Notes under the pieces: generated by a model
What the model was told of the DNA's origin: nothing
Seen by the model: the letters and a program-made list of their open reading frames with translations, nothing else
Databases searched by the model: none
Assembly: GCA_016218915.1 (NCBI GenBank)
Contig: JACRCQ010000042.1
Location: forward strand, 62,001-126,000
Length of the DNA stretch: 64,000 nt
Origin: Deltaproteobacteria bacterium
GTDB taxonomy: Bacteria > Myxococcota_A > Polyangia > Polyangiales > Polyangiaceae
Reading direction: 5' to 3'
Program-made: the position numbers and the translations under genes
Shown here: piece by piece, positions 8,551 through 20,214 of the stretch
Layout: each line of letters starts with the position of its first letter
Position numbering within the stretch: the stretch's first letter is position 1

Positions 8551-9621
8551 TTATCCGTCCGCGTACTGCTCGCGGATCTTCAGCACCTCGGGCATGGACT
8601 CCAGGAACATGTCGAGCGGCGGCGCGTCGAAATGAGTCCCCCGCCCGGCTCGCAGGATCGTCAGCGACTCCTCGATCGACATCGCTGCCTTGTACACGCG
8701 CCGCGAGGTGAGCGCGTCGAACACGTCCGCGATCGCCGCGATTCTTCCTTCGATCGGGATCTCCACGCCTTTGATCCCGCGCGGGTAGCCTGACCCGTCC
8801 ACCTTCTCGTGGTGCGTCCACGCGATCACCGCGGCCATGCTCAGCAGCTCTGACTCGGACCCGGTCAGGATGCGGTACCCGATCTCGGAATGCTGCTTCA
8901 TGATCCCGAACTCTTCGGGCGTGAGGCGTCCCGGCTTGAGCAGGATCTGATCCGGAGTGCCGATCTTGCCCACGTCGTGCATGGAGCTCGCAATGCGCAC
9001 CAGCTCTGCGCGCTCGCTGGGCATGCCGAGACGCGCGCACAGCAGGCCGCAATAGCGACTCATGCGCTCGATGTGCTGGGCGGTCTCGTTGTCCCGGAAC
9101 TCCGCAGCCTTGGATAGCCGTTGAATCGTCTCCTCTTGCGAGGACCGGACTTCGCGTTCCGCGCGCTGCAGCCGCTCGATCGCGTCCTGCAGCGCCGTGG
9201 TGCGCTCTCGCACCATCAGCTCGAGGCGTTCACGGTGGCCGCGATTCTCGATCTCGAGGGTGCGACGCCGCAAGGCGTTGGTGATGTTGATCAGCACCTC
9301 GTTGGCTTCGAACGGCTTGAGGATGTAGCCGTAGGCGCCGATGTCGATCGCTGTGCGGGCGATGCCAGGGTCATCCAGCCCGGTAACCATGATGACCGCG
9401 ACGTCAGGATAGTGGGCAAGCACCTGGCGTACGAAATCGAGACCTGAAACGCCGGGCATGTTGACGTCCGAGAGCACGAGCTGGAAGTCGCCGCCAGCGA
9501 GCAGGGGCAAGGCAGCTTCAGCGCTCGACGCGACGGTGCACGCGTAGCTCTCGCGCGTGAGAAGGCGTGCGAGAGTTCTGCGCACCGGCTCTTCGTCGTC
9601 GACGATCAGGACTCGATCCAT
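8551..9621 (-). CDS. Response regulator with HD-GYP c-di-GMP phosphodiesterase domain
   Basis: 356 residues from the ATG at 9621, which begins MDRVLIVDDEE as a receiver should; the frame stays open to 9699. Receiver about 1-120 with phospho-acceptor Asp52 in LSDVNMPG and Lys in LKPFEAN. A coiled coil (about 125-185) joins it to an HD-GYP domain with the HDVGKIG metal motif and DGSGYPRG loop. HD-GYP enzymes hydrolyse cyclic di-GMP to GMP, so this protein likely converts a phosphorelay signal into lower c-di-GMP. No cognate kinase is adjacent; the RpfG-like layout is known from many proteobacteria. Confidence 0.9.
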   Translation of the reverse strand: MDRVLIVDDEEPVRRTLARLLTRESYACTVASSAEAALPLLAGGDFQLVLSDVNMPGVSGLDFVRQVLAHYPDVAVIMVTGLDDPGIARTAIDIGAYGYILKPFEANEVLINITNALRRRTLEIENRGHRERLELMVRERTTALQDAIERLQRAEREVRSSQEETIQRLSKAAEFRDNETAQHIERMSRYCGLLCARLGMPSERAELVRIASSMHDVGKIGTPDQILLKPGRLTPEEFGIMKQHSEIGYRILTGSESELLSMAAVIAWTHHEKVDGSGYPRGIKGVEIPIEGRIAAIADVFDALTSRRVYKAAMSIEESLTILRAGRGTHFDAPPLDMFLESMPEVLKIREQYADG

Positions 9622-9800
9622 GGTCAAGCTTTCGAGCACCCCTCGCAGAGCACTTTCGTGCCGGCCCGGCGAGCCGGGTTCGAGGACGGTGGGAAGCATA
9701 ACCCTACCGTACGGTCGCTCCTCAAGACTTCTTAGGGAAGAAGAGCCTGGAAACGGGAGACAGCGGTCGATTGTTGGCTGTGGACGACCGATCGGGCCGT

Positions 9801-10007
9801 TCAGCGGGGCTTGGAGCCGCGGGAATCGTCCTGGGCCGGGTCGGTCACGACCGCGCCGCGCACGATGTCGAGCTTGACCTTGGCGTCTTCGTAGCTGAAG
9901 GCGGACACGCCGTTGTGGGCGAGCGTATCGAGAAGCTCCTGGAGTGCGACCGGTTCGAGGAGCATGCGGTACTTGCCCCCGGCCGGGCGTGCACGCGACG
10001 CGCTCAC
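9801..10007 (-). CDS. Small conserved-looking protein translationally coupled to a roadblock protein
   Basis: 68 residues. It starts with GTG whose last two bases belong to the TGA of the upstream roadblock gene (GTGA overlap), so its translation depends on that gene. The middle is compact and soluble-looking, and the C-terminus is polar (DPAQDDSRGSKPR). I do not recognise the family. The tight coupling suggests it works with, or modulates, the roadblock/LC7 protein. Confidence 0.55.
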   Translation of the reverse strand: MSASRARPAGGKYRMLLEPVALQELLDTLAHNGVSAFSYEDAKVKLDIVRGAVVTDPAQDDSRGSKPR

Positions 10008-10363
10008 GCCAGATCCTCCAGGAGCTTGGGGGCGGCAGTTCGCAGCATGAAGCGTCCTTTGCCCATGTTGCCTGTGGGGCGCATGGTCAGCGCGACGAAG
10101 TAGTCGGCGTTGAGCACGCGGATGAGCGTGACGATCTTGTCTGCCTGGACGGCCATCTCCTTGGTGTTGCCGGCATCGAGCGAGTCGATGGCGCGTCGCA
10201 CGGACTTGATGATCACGCTGAATTCGGCTCCGACCACGTCGATGTCGAACGCGTCACGATCCTTGGCAAAGCTTTCGACAGCGATGCCTTCGAAATCCAT
10301 GAGCAGCGAAGCGATGGCGCCGTCGGTGTTGTCGACGACTTCGCGGAGGGTATCGGCGAACAT
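10004..10363 (-). CDS. Roadblock/LC7-domain protein (MglB-like)
   Basis: 119 residues, one roadblock/LC7 domain. The start (ATG 10363, MFADTLREVV) fits the family; an in-frame upstream ATG at 10387 would add eight residues. The pattern GAIASLLMDFEGIAVESF is the first helix and strands of this fold, and the C-terminal DYFVALTMRPTGNMGKGRF is the strand-loop before the last helix. Members include the MglB GTPase-activating protein, which controls cell polarity in myxobacteria with the Ras-like MglA. No MglA-like GTPase lies nearby, so the partner is unknown. Confidence 0.8.
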   Translation of the reverse strand: MFADTLREVVDNTDGAIASLLMDFEGIAVESFAKDRDAFDIDVVGAEFSVIIKSVRRAIDSLDAGNTKEMAVQADKIVTLIRVLNADYFVALTMRPTGNMGKGRFMLRTAAPKLLEDLA

Positions 10364-10550
10364 GAACCGGAGAGTAGGTGGCCCCAAGGGCCATGGTCAA
10401 GGATTCCGCAGTGTTGCACCCGGCGCCCGGCGGATCCGGCCTTCTGGGGGGGGTGGTTGGCCGAAAGCGGGAAATCCCATAACTCATGCACCCCCTTGCC
10501 GCCGGGACCCGTCCGGGCAATCGTCGGGCCACCCCGGCCTCTGACCGTGC

Positions 10551-10580
10551 TTGACCCTGCTCTACCCGAACGGGTAACTT
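10551..10580 (+). promoter_or_regulatory. Candidate sigma70-type promoter for the aconitase-like gene
   Basis: A TTGACC -35 element (10551-10556) and a TAACTT -10 element (10575-10580) are spaced 18 bases apart. This would give a transcript start near 10587 and a leader of about 110 bases. The rest of the 10364-10696 gap shows nothing else I can name. Confidence 0.4.
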
Positions 10581-10696
10581 CCCGCGCTGCATCTTCAGCG
10601 GGGTGAGAGCTTGGTTGCCTCCCCGCACGACAACAGCGAATTCGGAAGGCTCAATACTGACCCATGCGTGCGCGAGCCGGGGATCCTCCCCGCACG

Positions 10697-12475
10697 ATGC
10701 CCCAGAAAGTTCTCGCCGGTCGGACAGCCGACACGACGCTTCAACACGACCTCGTCCAGGTGAAGGTCGATCAGGTCATCCTCACGCGCGCGCCCGGCCG
10801 GGCCGTCGCCGAAGCGCAGGCGCTGGGGATGAAGAAGTCACCGGTCGAAGTTGCCGTGGCCTACGACGGGATCTGCGTTTCGGACGCAGCTTCGTGCCGT
10901 GCGCTCGCCAATGGCGACCCTTCGGTCATCTCGCCTGACACCCTGTCGCACGGCATCCTCGTCGCGCGACCTGGCGTGGGCTTCCCGGCTCCCGTGCATC
11001 TGGAGCGGTTCGCCTCGCCGGCGCGTCTCGCAGTGACCGACGATCCCCGCATGTGCCTCGTGGGAGGCATCGGCATGCTCACCATGGTGGTGCCGCCGGG
11101 ACAGCTCGGGCAGGCGCTCGCCAACGGCAGCGTGCATCTGCGCCCGCCTCGCAGCGTGCAGATCCTGCTCTCAGGGCGCATCCGTCCGTTCGTGTGCGCG
11201 CGCGACGTCGCGCTCGAGCTGCTTCGACGCGGCGTGGGCGACGTGGTTCGCAAGATCGACGCGCAGTACGGGGCGCCCGTGGTGCTGGAGTTCGCAGGAC
11301 CGAGCGCGCGGCTGCTGTCCGTGCCGGATCGCGCTGTGCTCTGTGCGATCGCTCCTGCTGCGGGTGCTGCTGCAGCGCTGTTCATCAGTGACGAGAAGAG
11401 CGAGGTGTTCCTCAGGGATCAGCGTCGCTCCAAGGCGCATCGCACGCTCGCACCGGATCCGGGAGCTCCTTGCGACGACGTTCTGTCCATCGACCTTTCG
11501 GCCGTGGACCCGTTGCTCATGGACGTGGACGGGCAGATCAAAGCCGTACGCGATCTGGCGGGCAAGCCTGTGCACCAGGTGGTTCTCGGAGGCGACAGCG
11601 GAGCCACCTTGCGGGACATGCTGGCTGCAGCGAGCTTGCTCAAGAGTAAGCGCGTGCCGCCGCGTCTGGATCTGCTCGTGGCGCCGCCGAGCCGTCAGGT
11701 GCTCGAAGTGCTCGCGCACACGGGTGCGCTCGTGGATCTGGTGGCCACCGGCGCACGCATGATCGAGCCGGATCAGCGCGTGGTCAGCGGCGAGATCTAT
11801 CCGCCAGCGATCGATCAGACCTCGCTGCGCACCTTTGACCCTGAGCCCAGGGCCTTTGGACCGCAGCCGTTCATCGTGGCGTCGGCCGAGACCCTCGCCT
11901 ACACGGTCGCCACAGGCCACATCGGCGATCCGAGATCGTTCAAGCGCCCGGTCCGCGTGACCGTGCCGCGCGTGTTCCCCACCGACGACGTCCTGATCGT
12001 GCGTCAGCGAAAGAGTGACGCGGGCGCGCCTCGCAAGGACGGTGCGGCTGTGCTCACGCCGCTGCCTGGCTGGGGAGAAGGGGCGACTCTCGAGCTGATC
12101 GTGGGCGTACCCGCGCGGGTTGCCACGCTCAAGGCACCGGCAGCGCTGCTGCTCAAGACGCTCGATGACGCCAGGCGGATTGCAGCGGATGCGTTGCAGC
12201 TGGCACCGGTGGTGCGCGCAGTGATCGGCCCGTTCCTGCCGAGCGCGATCGCGGCACTGCTTACCGGGCTGGGGATCGCGGCGCTGCGGATCGACGCAGC
12301 GGGGATGAAGGCGATCGAAGGCGACAAGACGATCACATTGCCTGCGGCGACGCAGTGGGGTGCAGACGGCACGGTTGCGGCCACGACTCCTTCAGGCAAG
12401 CTCAAGCTGCTTTGGCTCGCCAAGGGAGTGGAGCGCGGGTGGCTCTCTCAGCGGCCTGCGCGGGCCACGAAGTAG
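10697..12475 (+). CDS. Aconitase-superfamily protein lacking the Fe-S cysteines (probable pseudoenzyme)
   Basis: 592 residues from MPQKVLAGR; an in-frame ATG at 10664 is the alternative start. The layout is that of a full aconitase: N-terminal KVLAGRTADTT, a VHLERFASPAR / GGIGMLTM block like the substrate-binding core, an ISDEKSEVFL block, a GARMIEP block and a C-terminal swivel-like domain ending in an AIEGD segment. In active enzymes the cluster is held by the Cys of GSCTN and the two Cys of EPxCGPC. Here those sites read LGGDSGA and EPDQRVVSG, so all three ligands are lost. It probably does not catalyse dehydration; it may bind a small molecule or RNA. Element 3 follows it directly. Confidence 0.75.
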   Translation: MPQKVLAGRTADTTLQHDLVQVKVDQVILTRAPGRAVAEAQALGMKKSPVEVAVAYDGICVSDAASCRALANGDPSVISPDTLSHGILVARPGVGFPAPVHLERFASPARLAVTDDPRMCLVGGIGMLTMVVPPGQLGQALANGSVHLRPPRSVQILLSGRIRPFVCARDVALELLRRGVGDVVRKIDAQYGAPVVLEFAGPSARLLSVPDRAVLCAIAPAAGAAAALFISDEKSEVFLRDQRRSKAHRTLAPDPGAPCDDVLSIDLSAVDPLLMDVDGQIKAVRDLAGKPVHQVVLGGDSGATLRDMLAAASLLKSKRVPPRLDLLVAPPSRQVLEVLAHTGALVDLVATGARMIEPDQRVVSGEIYPPAIDQTSLRTFDPEPRAFGPQPFIVASAETLAYTVATGHIGDPRSFKRPVRVTVPRVFPTDDVLIVRQRKSDAGAPRKDGAAVLTPLPGWGEGATLELIVGVPARVATLKAPAALLLKTLDDARRIAADALQLAPVVRAVIGPFLPSAIAALLTGLGIAALRIDAAGMKAIEGDKTITLPAATQWGADGTVAATTPSGKLKLLWLAKGVERGWLSQRPARATK

Positions 12476-12477
12476 AA

Positions 12478-13078
12478 CCCTAGGGGGCTCCCTTTCAGGT
12501 GCAGAGGTTTTACTGGGAGACGGGAGAGCGGGAGCCCAGAGGGGATTTAGTGGCTCGCGAAGCGTCAAGCGCCTAGCGGGATACCCACGCGGTGGAGTCC
12601 GCTTGATGTGCTGCTGTTCCCTGCCCGAGGGTGCACGCGAGGAGTGAGCCGCAGGCATCCGCAGAAGGATCAGAGGGTTGGTGTTCGATGGGTTGGTGTT
12701 CGATGGGCTGGGATCGAGCGCCGAGATGCTCAAGCTTCGCGTGGACATTGCTGGCTGATGCTCGTTGGGCTGATGCTCGTTGGGCTGATGCTCGTTGGGC
12801 TGATGCTCGTTGGGCTGATGCTCGATGGGCTGATGCTCGATGGGCTGATGCTCGATGGGCTGATGCTCGTTGGGCTGATGCTCGATGGGCTGGGCTCGAC
12901 GGGCTGATGCTCGTTGGGCTGGTCCTATGGCCTGGTTTTCGATGGGCTGGTGTTTGATGGACTCGGGTATCCCGCGAGGCGCTCGAAGCCGCGCGAGCTA
13001 CAAAATCCCCTCTGGCCTCCCGCTCTCCCATCTCCCAGTAAACTCTCTGCCCGTGGAAGATAGCCCCCTGGAGTGCCC
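12478..13078. repeat. Intergenic element 3: inverted-repeat ends around 15-bp tandem repeats
   Basis: Left arm about 12478-12590 and right arm about 12965-13078 are inverted copies: CCTRGGGGGCT, then CAGAGRKTTTACTGGGAGA, GAGAGCGGGAG, CAGAGGGGATTT, and CTAGCGGGATACCC or its near match. The core (about 12752-12915) holds around eleven units of GGCTGATGCTCGTTG/ATG, flanked by degenerate copies. It lies between convergent genes (aconitase-like and nth). The frames through it are repeat translations. Related to elements 1 and 2. Confidence 0.8.
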
Positions 13079-13767
13079 TCAGGCGGATCGGACTCGCGAG
13101 GGTTTCCTGCCCACGTCCGCAGCGTGATGCGCGTTCGGGCACGCGTCCTGCACAGGGCATCGATCGCACGCTGGCACGCGCGCATCGCAGATCCCGCGTC
13201 CGTGGAAGATCAGCACGTGCGAGACCATGATCCATTCCTCGCGCGGCAGAAGCGCCATCAGATCGCGCTCGATCCCGGGCGGCTCGGTCTCGCGGGTCCA
13301 CCCCAGCCGCTGCGTGACCCGCTGCACGTGCGTGTCCACGGCGATCCCCTGCGCGATGCCGAACGCCTCGCCGAGCACCACGTTCGCCGTCTTGCGCCCT
13401 ACGCCAGGCAGGGTGATCAGCGCCTCTGCGGTGCGCGGAACCTCGCCCTTGAACTCGGAGAGGACCTTACCTGCAAGCGAAATGATGTTCTTGGACTTCT
13501 GACGATACATCCCGATGGAACGGAGCAAAGGCTCGACGTCTTCGGCCGAAGCGGACGCGAGCGCGCGGGCATCGGGGTAGCGCTTCATCAGCGCGGGCAT
13601 CGCACGGTTGACTGCGATGTCGGTGGTCTGGGCGCTGAGCACGACAGCGATGAGCAGCTCCCAGGGGCTGGCATGGTTCAACGCGCAGGTGGCGTCAGGC
13701 CACGCAGCTTTGAGGCGTTCGTAGGTCTTGGGGGCGGAGCGCGCAGCGCGCGTGCGGGGAGGGCTCA

Positions 13768-13768
<1 letters not shown>
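13079..13768 (-). CDS. nth: Endonuclease III (DNA glycosylase/AP lyase)
   Basis: 229 residues. It removes oxidised pyrimidines from DNA in base excision repair. The helix-hairpin-helix motif with catalytic Lys is LPGVGRKTANVV, the catalytic Asp is in VDTHVQRV, and the C-terminal 4Fe-4S ligands follow C-x6-C-x2-C-x5-C (GICDARVPACDRCPVQDAC). The ATG at 13768 shares its A with the TGA of gyrA (TGATG), so translation is coupled to gyrase. The frame is open far upstream inside gyrA, but that part is a shadow of gyrA. Confidence 0.95.
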
Positions 13769-16422
<2,654 letters not shown>

Positions 16423-16716
16423 CGTGCGGCTACTCCCATCGGAGCTGGCAGAGCGCAGCCGATCCATGCATCGGATCAGGGCTGGAGCTGCCGCTGAAAA
16501 GCCTCCAAGGGGTAGTCGAGCCGGGGTGTTGCTGCAATGCTCGCGGCCCCTGGAACGGGAAAGAAATGTGGCGCGCAGACCCCGGGAAAACAAGGGGATC
16601 TACCTGTGAAGGACCCCTTCACCGCCGCGGATGTCCCGCAGCGCCCGCAAGCCCGGTTTCGTGCCCGCTTCAAGCGGTCCGTGGCCCCCAGAACCTGCCG
16701 TGCTAAGCCGCCCCGC
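16423..16716. promoter_or_regulatory. Divergent intergenic region between gyrA and mazG
   Basis: 294 bases that must hold promoters for both directions. Frames from both genes run partly into it but lack protein-like composition. I see no clear operator or terminator. Confidence 0.4.
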
Positions 16717-17574
16717 ATGAATCGCCGTTTCGAACCAGTGCAAGTGCCTGCCCTTTCCGAGCAGGACGGGCGCGCCTTCGCCAGACTCGTGGAAGCGATG
16801 CGCGCCCTGCTGGCGCCCGATGGATGCCCCTGGGACCGGGAGCAGACCTACCTCACCCTACGAAGATACGTGCTCGAAGAAGCCTGCGAAGTGATTGACG
16901 CCATCGACAAGAACGACCGTCAGGCGCTGCGCGAAGAGCTCGGCGACCTCCTGCTGCAGGTCGTCTTCCAGGCTGAGCTTGCACGGGCCGAGGGGCTCTT
17001 CGGTCCTGACGACGTGGTCGAAGGGATCTGCAACAAGCTGGTGCGACGTCATCCCCATGTGTTCGGCGACATGCAGGCGTCCGACGCGGACGAGGTGCAC
17101 CGCAACTGGGAGCGGATCAAGGCCGAGGAGAAGAAGCGCTCCGGCGTGCTCGATGGAATCCCGCTGAGCCTTCCCGCGCTCGTGCGCGCCCAGCGCGTGG
17201 GCGAGAAGGTACATCGCGTGGGCTTCGACTGGCCCGACGCAGCAGGGTCGCGCGCCAAGGTCGACGAGGAGATCGGCGAGCTGGACAGGGCGATCGCCTC
17301 CAACGACCCGCAATCGCGTGAGGAGGAGTTCGGCGACGTGCTCTTCGCGCTGGTCAACCTCGCGCGTCACATCGGCGTGGATGCAGAAGCCGCGCTGCGC
17401 GCCACCACCAACAAGTTCGTTCGCCGGTTCGGGCACGTCGAGCAGCGGGCCAAGGACGACCACGGCGCGCTGATCGGAGCGGATGGCTCGCGGCTTCCGC
17501 TGGAAGTGCTCGATCGGTACTGGGAAGAGGCCAAGACGCAGGAGCGCGGCCAGGGGAATCCAGGGTCGCAATGA
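16717..17574 (+). CDS. mazG: MazG nucleoside triphosphate pyrophosphohydrolase
   Basis: 285 residues from ATG 16717. It hydrolyses (d)NTPs to monophosphate and pyrophosphate, cleaning the nucleotide pool and modulating ppGpp-related responses. Two MazG repeats are visible. The first, after CPWDREQTYLTLRRYVLEE, has the metal-binding EEACE and EELGD motifs and is the likely catalytic copy of the usual layout. The second has KVDEEIGELDRA and EEEFGDVLFALVN. The stop overlaps the rlmN start (ATGA), so the two are translationally coupled. Confidence 0.93.
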   Translation: MNRRFEPVQVPALSEQDGRAFARLVEAMRALLAPDGCPWDREQTYLTLRRYVLEEACEVIDAIDKNDRQALREELGDLLLQVVFQAELARAEGLFGPDDVVEGICNKLVRRHPHVFGDMQASDADEVHRNWERIKAEEKKRSGVLDGIPLSLPALVRAQRVGEKVHRVGFDWPDAAGSRAKVDEEIGELDRAIASNDPQSREEEFGDVLFALVNLARHIGVDAEAALRATTNKFVRRFGHVEQRAKDDHGALIGADGSRLPLEVLDRYWEEAKTQERGQGNPGSQ

Positions 17575-18755
17575 TGACCTCTGCACTTCCCCACCCTGTC
17601 GCGCGCCTGCCCGAAGAATGGCTCGCTTCCCTTTCGCAAATCGGCGAGCGCAAGTTCCGCGCCTCCCAGGTCTTCCGTTGGATCCACCAGCATGGCGTGC
17701 TGGATCCGTCTGCCATGACCGATCTGTCCGTGGCCCTGCGCGCTCACCTGCAGGGCGAAGGGCTGGGCCCGGTCGGGGCGATCGCCCACCAGCACACGGC
17801 GCCGGACGGGACCATCAAGGCCGTGCTTCGATTGGGCGACGATGCCTCGATCGAGACGGTGCTGATCCCGATGCGGCTCGAGTACCACGGCCCTCGGGAC
17901 GCAGAGGACACCGCGGCTCCCGAGCTGGCGTCGATCGGGGATGCAGACCTTGGCGCAATCGATGACGAGCCGGATGAGGAAGACGTGGACGACGGGACGA
18001 TGGAGCGCGTGACCCAGTGCATCTCGTCGCAGGTGGGCTGCGCGATGAAGTGCGCGTTCTGTGCGAGCGGCGTGCCGGGATTGCGGCGTCAGCTCGGCGC
18101 CGAGGAGATCGTGGGGCAGGTGCTGATCGGACGCAGCCTGCTGTCCCCATCGCAGCGGCTGAGGAATCTGGTCTTCATGGGGAGCGGCGAGCCGCTGCAC
18201 AACTACGAGGCGGTCGCGCGTGCAATTCGGCTGCTCACGCACAGGCAGGGGGTGGCGCTGTCCCGACGCAGGATCACGGTGAGCACCGTGGGGCTGACCG
18301 ACGGCATTGCGCGTCTCGGCGAGGACTTCGAAGGAAAGGTGGGGCTGGCAGTGTCGCTCCACGCAGCGGACGATGAGACGCGACAGGCGCTGGTCCCGTC
18401 GAACAAGCGATGGCCGCTCGCGTCGATCGTGAAGGCGCTGGCAGCGTATCCCCTGCCGCCGCGGCGGAGGATCACGATCGAGTACGCGCTGATCGAAGGG
18501 CGCAACGATCGTCTGAGCGATGCGCGCAAGCTTGCGAAGCTGCTCGCCGGGCTGCGGGTGAAGATCAACCTGATCCCGATGAACCCGGTGGATCACGCTG
18601 GATTCATGCCGCCGGCCATGGAGAGGATCCAGCAGTTCCGGATGGCGCTGGTGGATGCGGGGTACACGTGCCTGGTGCGCAAGCGCAGAGGGGATGACAT
18701 CTCGGCGGCGTGCGGGCAGCTCGTGACTCGGCTCGCTCCTCGCGGAAAGCCCTGA
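17571..18755 (+). CDS. rlmN: 23S rRNA (adenine2503-C2)-methyltransferase RlmN
   Basis: 394 residues. A radical SAM enzyme that methylates A2503 of 23S rRNA, and tRNA A37 in some bacteria. The SAM cluster ligands are C157, C161 and C164 (CAMKCAFC), and the mechanistic C-terminal Cys is about residue 381 (SAACGQL). The conserved QCISSQVGC lies just before the cluster. The usual GMGEP motif reads GSGEP. An acidic insertion (about 108-142, rich in Asp/Glu) sits between the N-terminal and barrel domains. It is coupled to mazG by an ATGA overlap; a second ATG lies at 17574. Confidence 0.94.
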   Translation: MMTSALPHPVARLPEEWLASLSQIGERKFRASQVFRWIHQHGVLDPSAMTDLSVALRAHLQGEGLGPVGAIAHQHTAPDGTIKAVLRLGDDASIETVLIPMRLEYHGPRDAEDTAAPELASIGDADLGAIDDEPDEEDVDDGTMERVTQCISSQVGCAMKCAFCASGVPGLRRQLGAEEIVGQVLIGRSLLSPSQRLRNLVFMGSGEPLHNYEAVARAIRLLTHRQGVALSRRRITVSTVGLTDGIARLGEDFEGKVGLAVSLHAADDETRQALVPSNKRWPLASIVKALAAYPLPPRRRITIEYALIEGRNDRLSDARKLAKLLAGLRVKINLIPMNPVDHAGFMPPAMERIQQFRMALVDAGYTCLVRKRRGDDISAACGQLVTRLAPRGKP

Positions 18756-18759
18756 GGGG

Positions 18760-19167
18760 CTACCGCTGTCGTCCTGCCAGCACACCCTGTACGGTGGAGG
18801 CGAGCGTGTCCGGGTCGTACGGCTTCTCGAGCACGCCGACTGCGCCGAGCGCCTGGGTCGCCTGCAGGATCCCGTCCGAGGCGTACCCGGTCACGAGCAT
18901 GACCTTGAGCGCTGGCCACTTCTCGTGCACGCGCTCGAGCACGGTCATCCCGTCCATGTCAGGCATCCGCATGTCGAGGATCACCAGATCGAACTTGCCC
19001 TGGACCTCGTCGATCATGCGAATCGCGTCGCGTCCCTCTGAAACCGGCGTCACGATGTAGCCGAGATCCGCAAGCACAATCTGCGTCATGCGCAGCAGCA
19101 TGGGATCGTCGTCGACGACGAGGATCGATGGTGGCTCGGCACTTGTAGGTTGGCTCGTATGGGTCAT
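18760..19167 (-). CDS. Single-domain response regulator
   Basis: 135 residues from ATG 19167; the frame is open upstream but not protein-like. The receiver fold has an acidic pocket (VVDDDP), phospho-acceptor Asp65 in ILDMRMPD, Thr in LVTGYAS and Lys in EKPYDPD. No output domain follows, so it acts through protein contacts or as a phosphorelay shuttle. It is convergent with rlmN (4 bases apart) and divergent from the Ser/Thr kinase gene, which may share its control region. Confidence 0.88.
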   Translation of the reverse strand: MTHTSQPTSAEPPSILVVDDDPMLLRMTQIVLADLGYIVTPVSEGRDAIRMIDEVQGKFDLVILDMRMPDMDGMTVLERVHEKWPALKVMLVTGYASDGILQATQALGAVGVLEKPYDPDTLASTVQGVLAGRQR

Positions 19168-19344
19168 GAACGGTCCTAGCGGCGCCTTCGACCACCCTTC
19201 CCTCGAAGCACCAGCTTGCCGCAACCTCGTCGCGAGCGCGAGAGAACATTTTTCTCCAGCGCCAATCCCCCTGGTTTTGTGCCCCGAACGGGCTTGATGC
19301 GTCCGAACTGCCCGAAACGGCTCTGCTGTGGTACCGAATAGCAG

Positions 19345-20214
19345 ATGGCTGACGCGGACGACACCAGAACTGGCGAGATGCTCGGAGGCCGATACAAGGT
19401 CGGCGCGCTGGTCGGAAAGGGTGGGCATGGCGAGGTCTACCGCGCCCGCGACACCGTCGATGGCCGAGAAGTTGCCGTCAAATTCCTGGCTGCACACCTG
19501 GCGCAGGACAACGACTATCGCGTGCGTCTCGCGCGTGAAGCGCGCGCCATGTCTTCGCTCAATGGCGTGGGCACGCTCGAGGTGATGGGAATCCTCGGTG
19601 CCGAGGACGGCACGCCGTGCCTGGTGATGGAGCTTCTGGAAGGGTGCGATCTCGCGGAAGCGATCGCATCACGCAACCGGCTTCGGGTCCGGTTCAACCT
19701 CGACGAAGTCGTGACGCTGTTCTCCAAGGTCGTGTCGACCCTGGAAGCGGTGCATGCGCTGGGAATCACGCACCGCGATCTGAAGCCGTCGAACATCTAC
19801 CTCGTGGGCCGCAAGATGCACGATCCGCGCATCATGGACTTTGGCCTCGCGAAAGTCTCCGACATGCAGCAGATCACGGCGGATCGAATGCTGGCCGGCT
19901 CGCCGTCCTATGTCGCGCCCGAGATCTGGATGAGGGGCGCGCGCAATGCGGACCACAGAGCCGACGTCTACTCGCTCGCAGTGGTGATCTTCGAGACGCT
20001 GACCGGAGACGTACCCATCCACCGCAAGAATCTCGGCGAGATGCTCATGGCGGTGACGCGACCTGGCAACATCCCGAGCCTTCAGAAGATCAGGCAGGAT
20101 CTCCCGGCGGACATTGACGACTGGTCGAAGCAGGCGTTCGCGATCAAGCCTGAGGAACGGTTCCAGTCGGTGGTGGGGATGTGGAGAGCGTTCCGGGCGA
20201 TCGTGGGCAAGTGA
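19345..20214 (+). CDS. Cytosolic Ser/Thr protein kinase (Hanks type)
   Basis: 289 residues, a kinase domain only, with no membrane segment or sensor domain. All catalytic elements are present: glycine loop GKGGHGEVYRA, the VAVK lysine, HRDLKPSN, the MDFGLAK metal motif, and VAPEI in the activation segment. Short stand-alone kinases are abundant in myxobacteria. The lack of a sensor suggests control by partner proteins; the divergent receiver protein is one candidate. Start chosen at the first ATG, about 24 residues ahead of the glycine loop. Confidence 0.9.
   Translation: MADADDTRTGEMLGGRYKVGALVGKGGHGEVYRARDTVDGREVAVKFLAAHLAQDNDYRVRLAREARAMSSLNGVGTLEVMGILGAEDGTPCLVMELLEGCDLAEAIASRNRLRVRFNLDEVVTLFSKVVSTLEAVHALGITHRDLKPSNIYLVGRKMHDPRIMDFGLAKVSDMQQITADRMLAGSPSYVAPEIWMRGARNADHRADVYSLAVVIFETLTGDVPIHRKNLGEMLMAVTRPGNIPSLQKIRQDLPADIDDWSKQAFAIKPEERFQSVVGMWRAFRAIVGK

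Noticed and set aside
12752-12915. Possible CRISPR array
   Set aside because: The units are contiguous 15-bp copies with no unique spacers, and there are no cas genes.
12608-12957. ORFs with a repeating five-residue unit
   Set aside because: Frame translation of the 15-bp tandem repeat; no start signal or signal for export.
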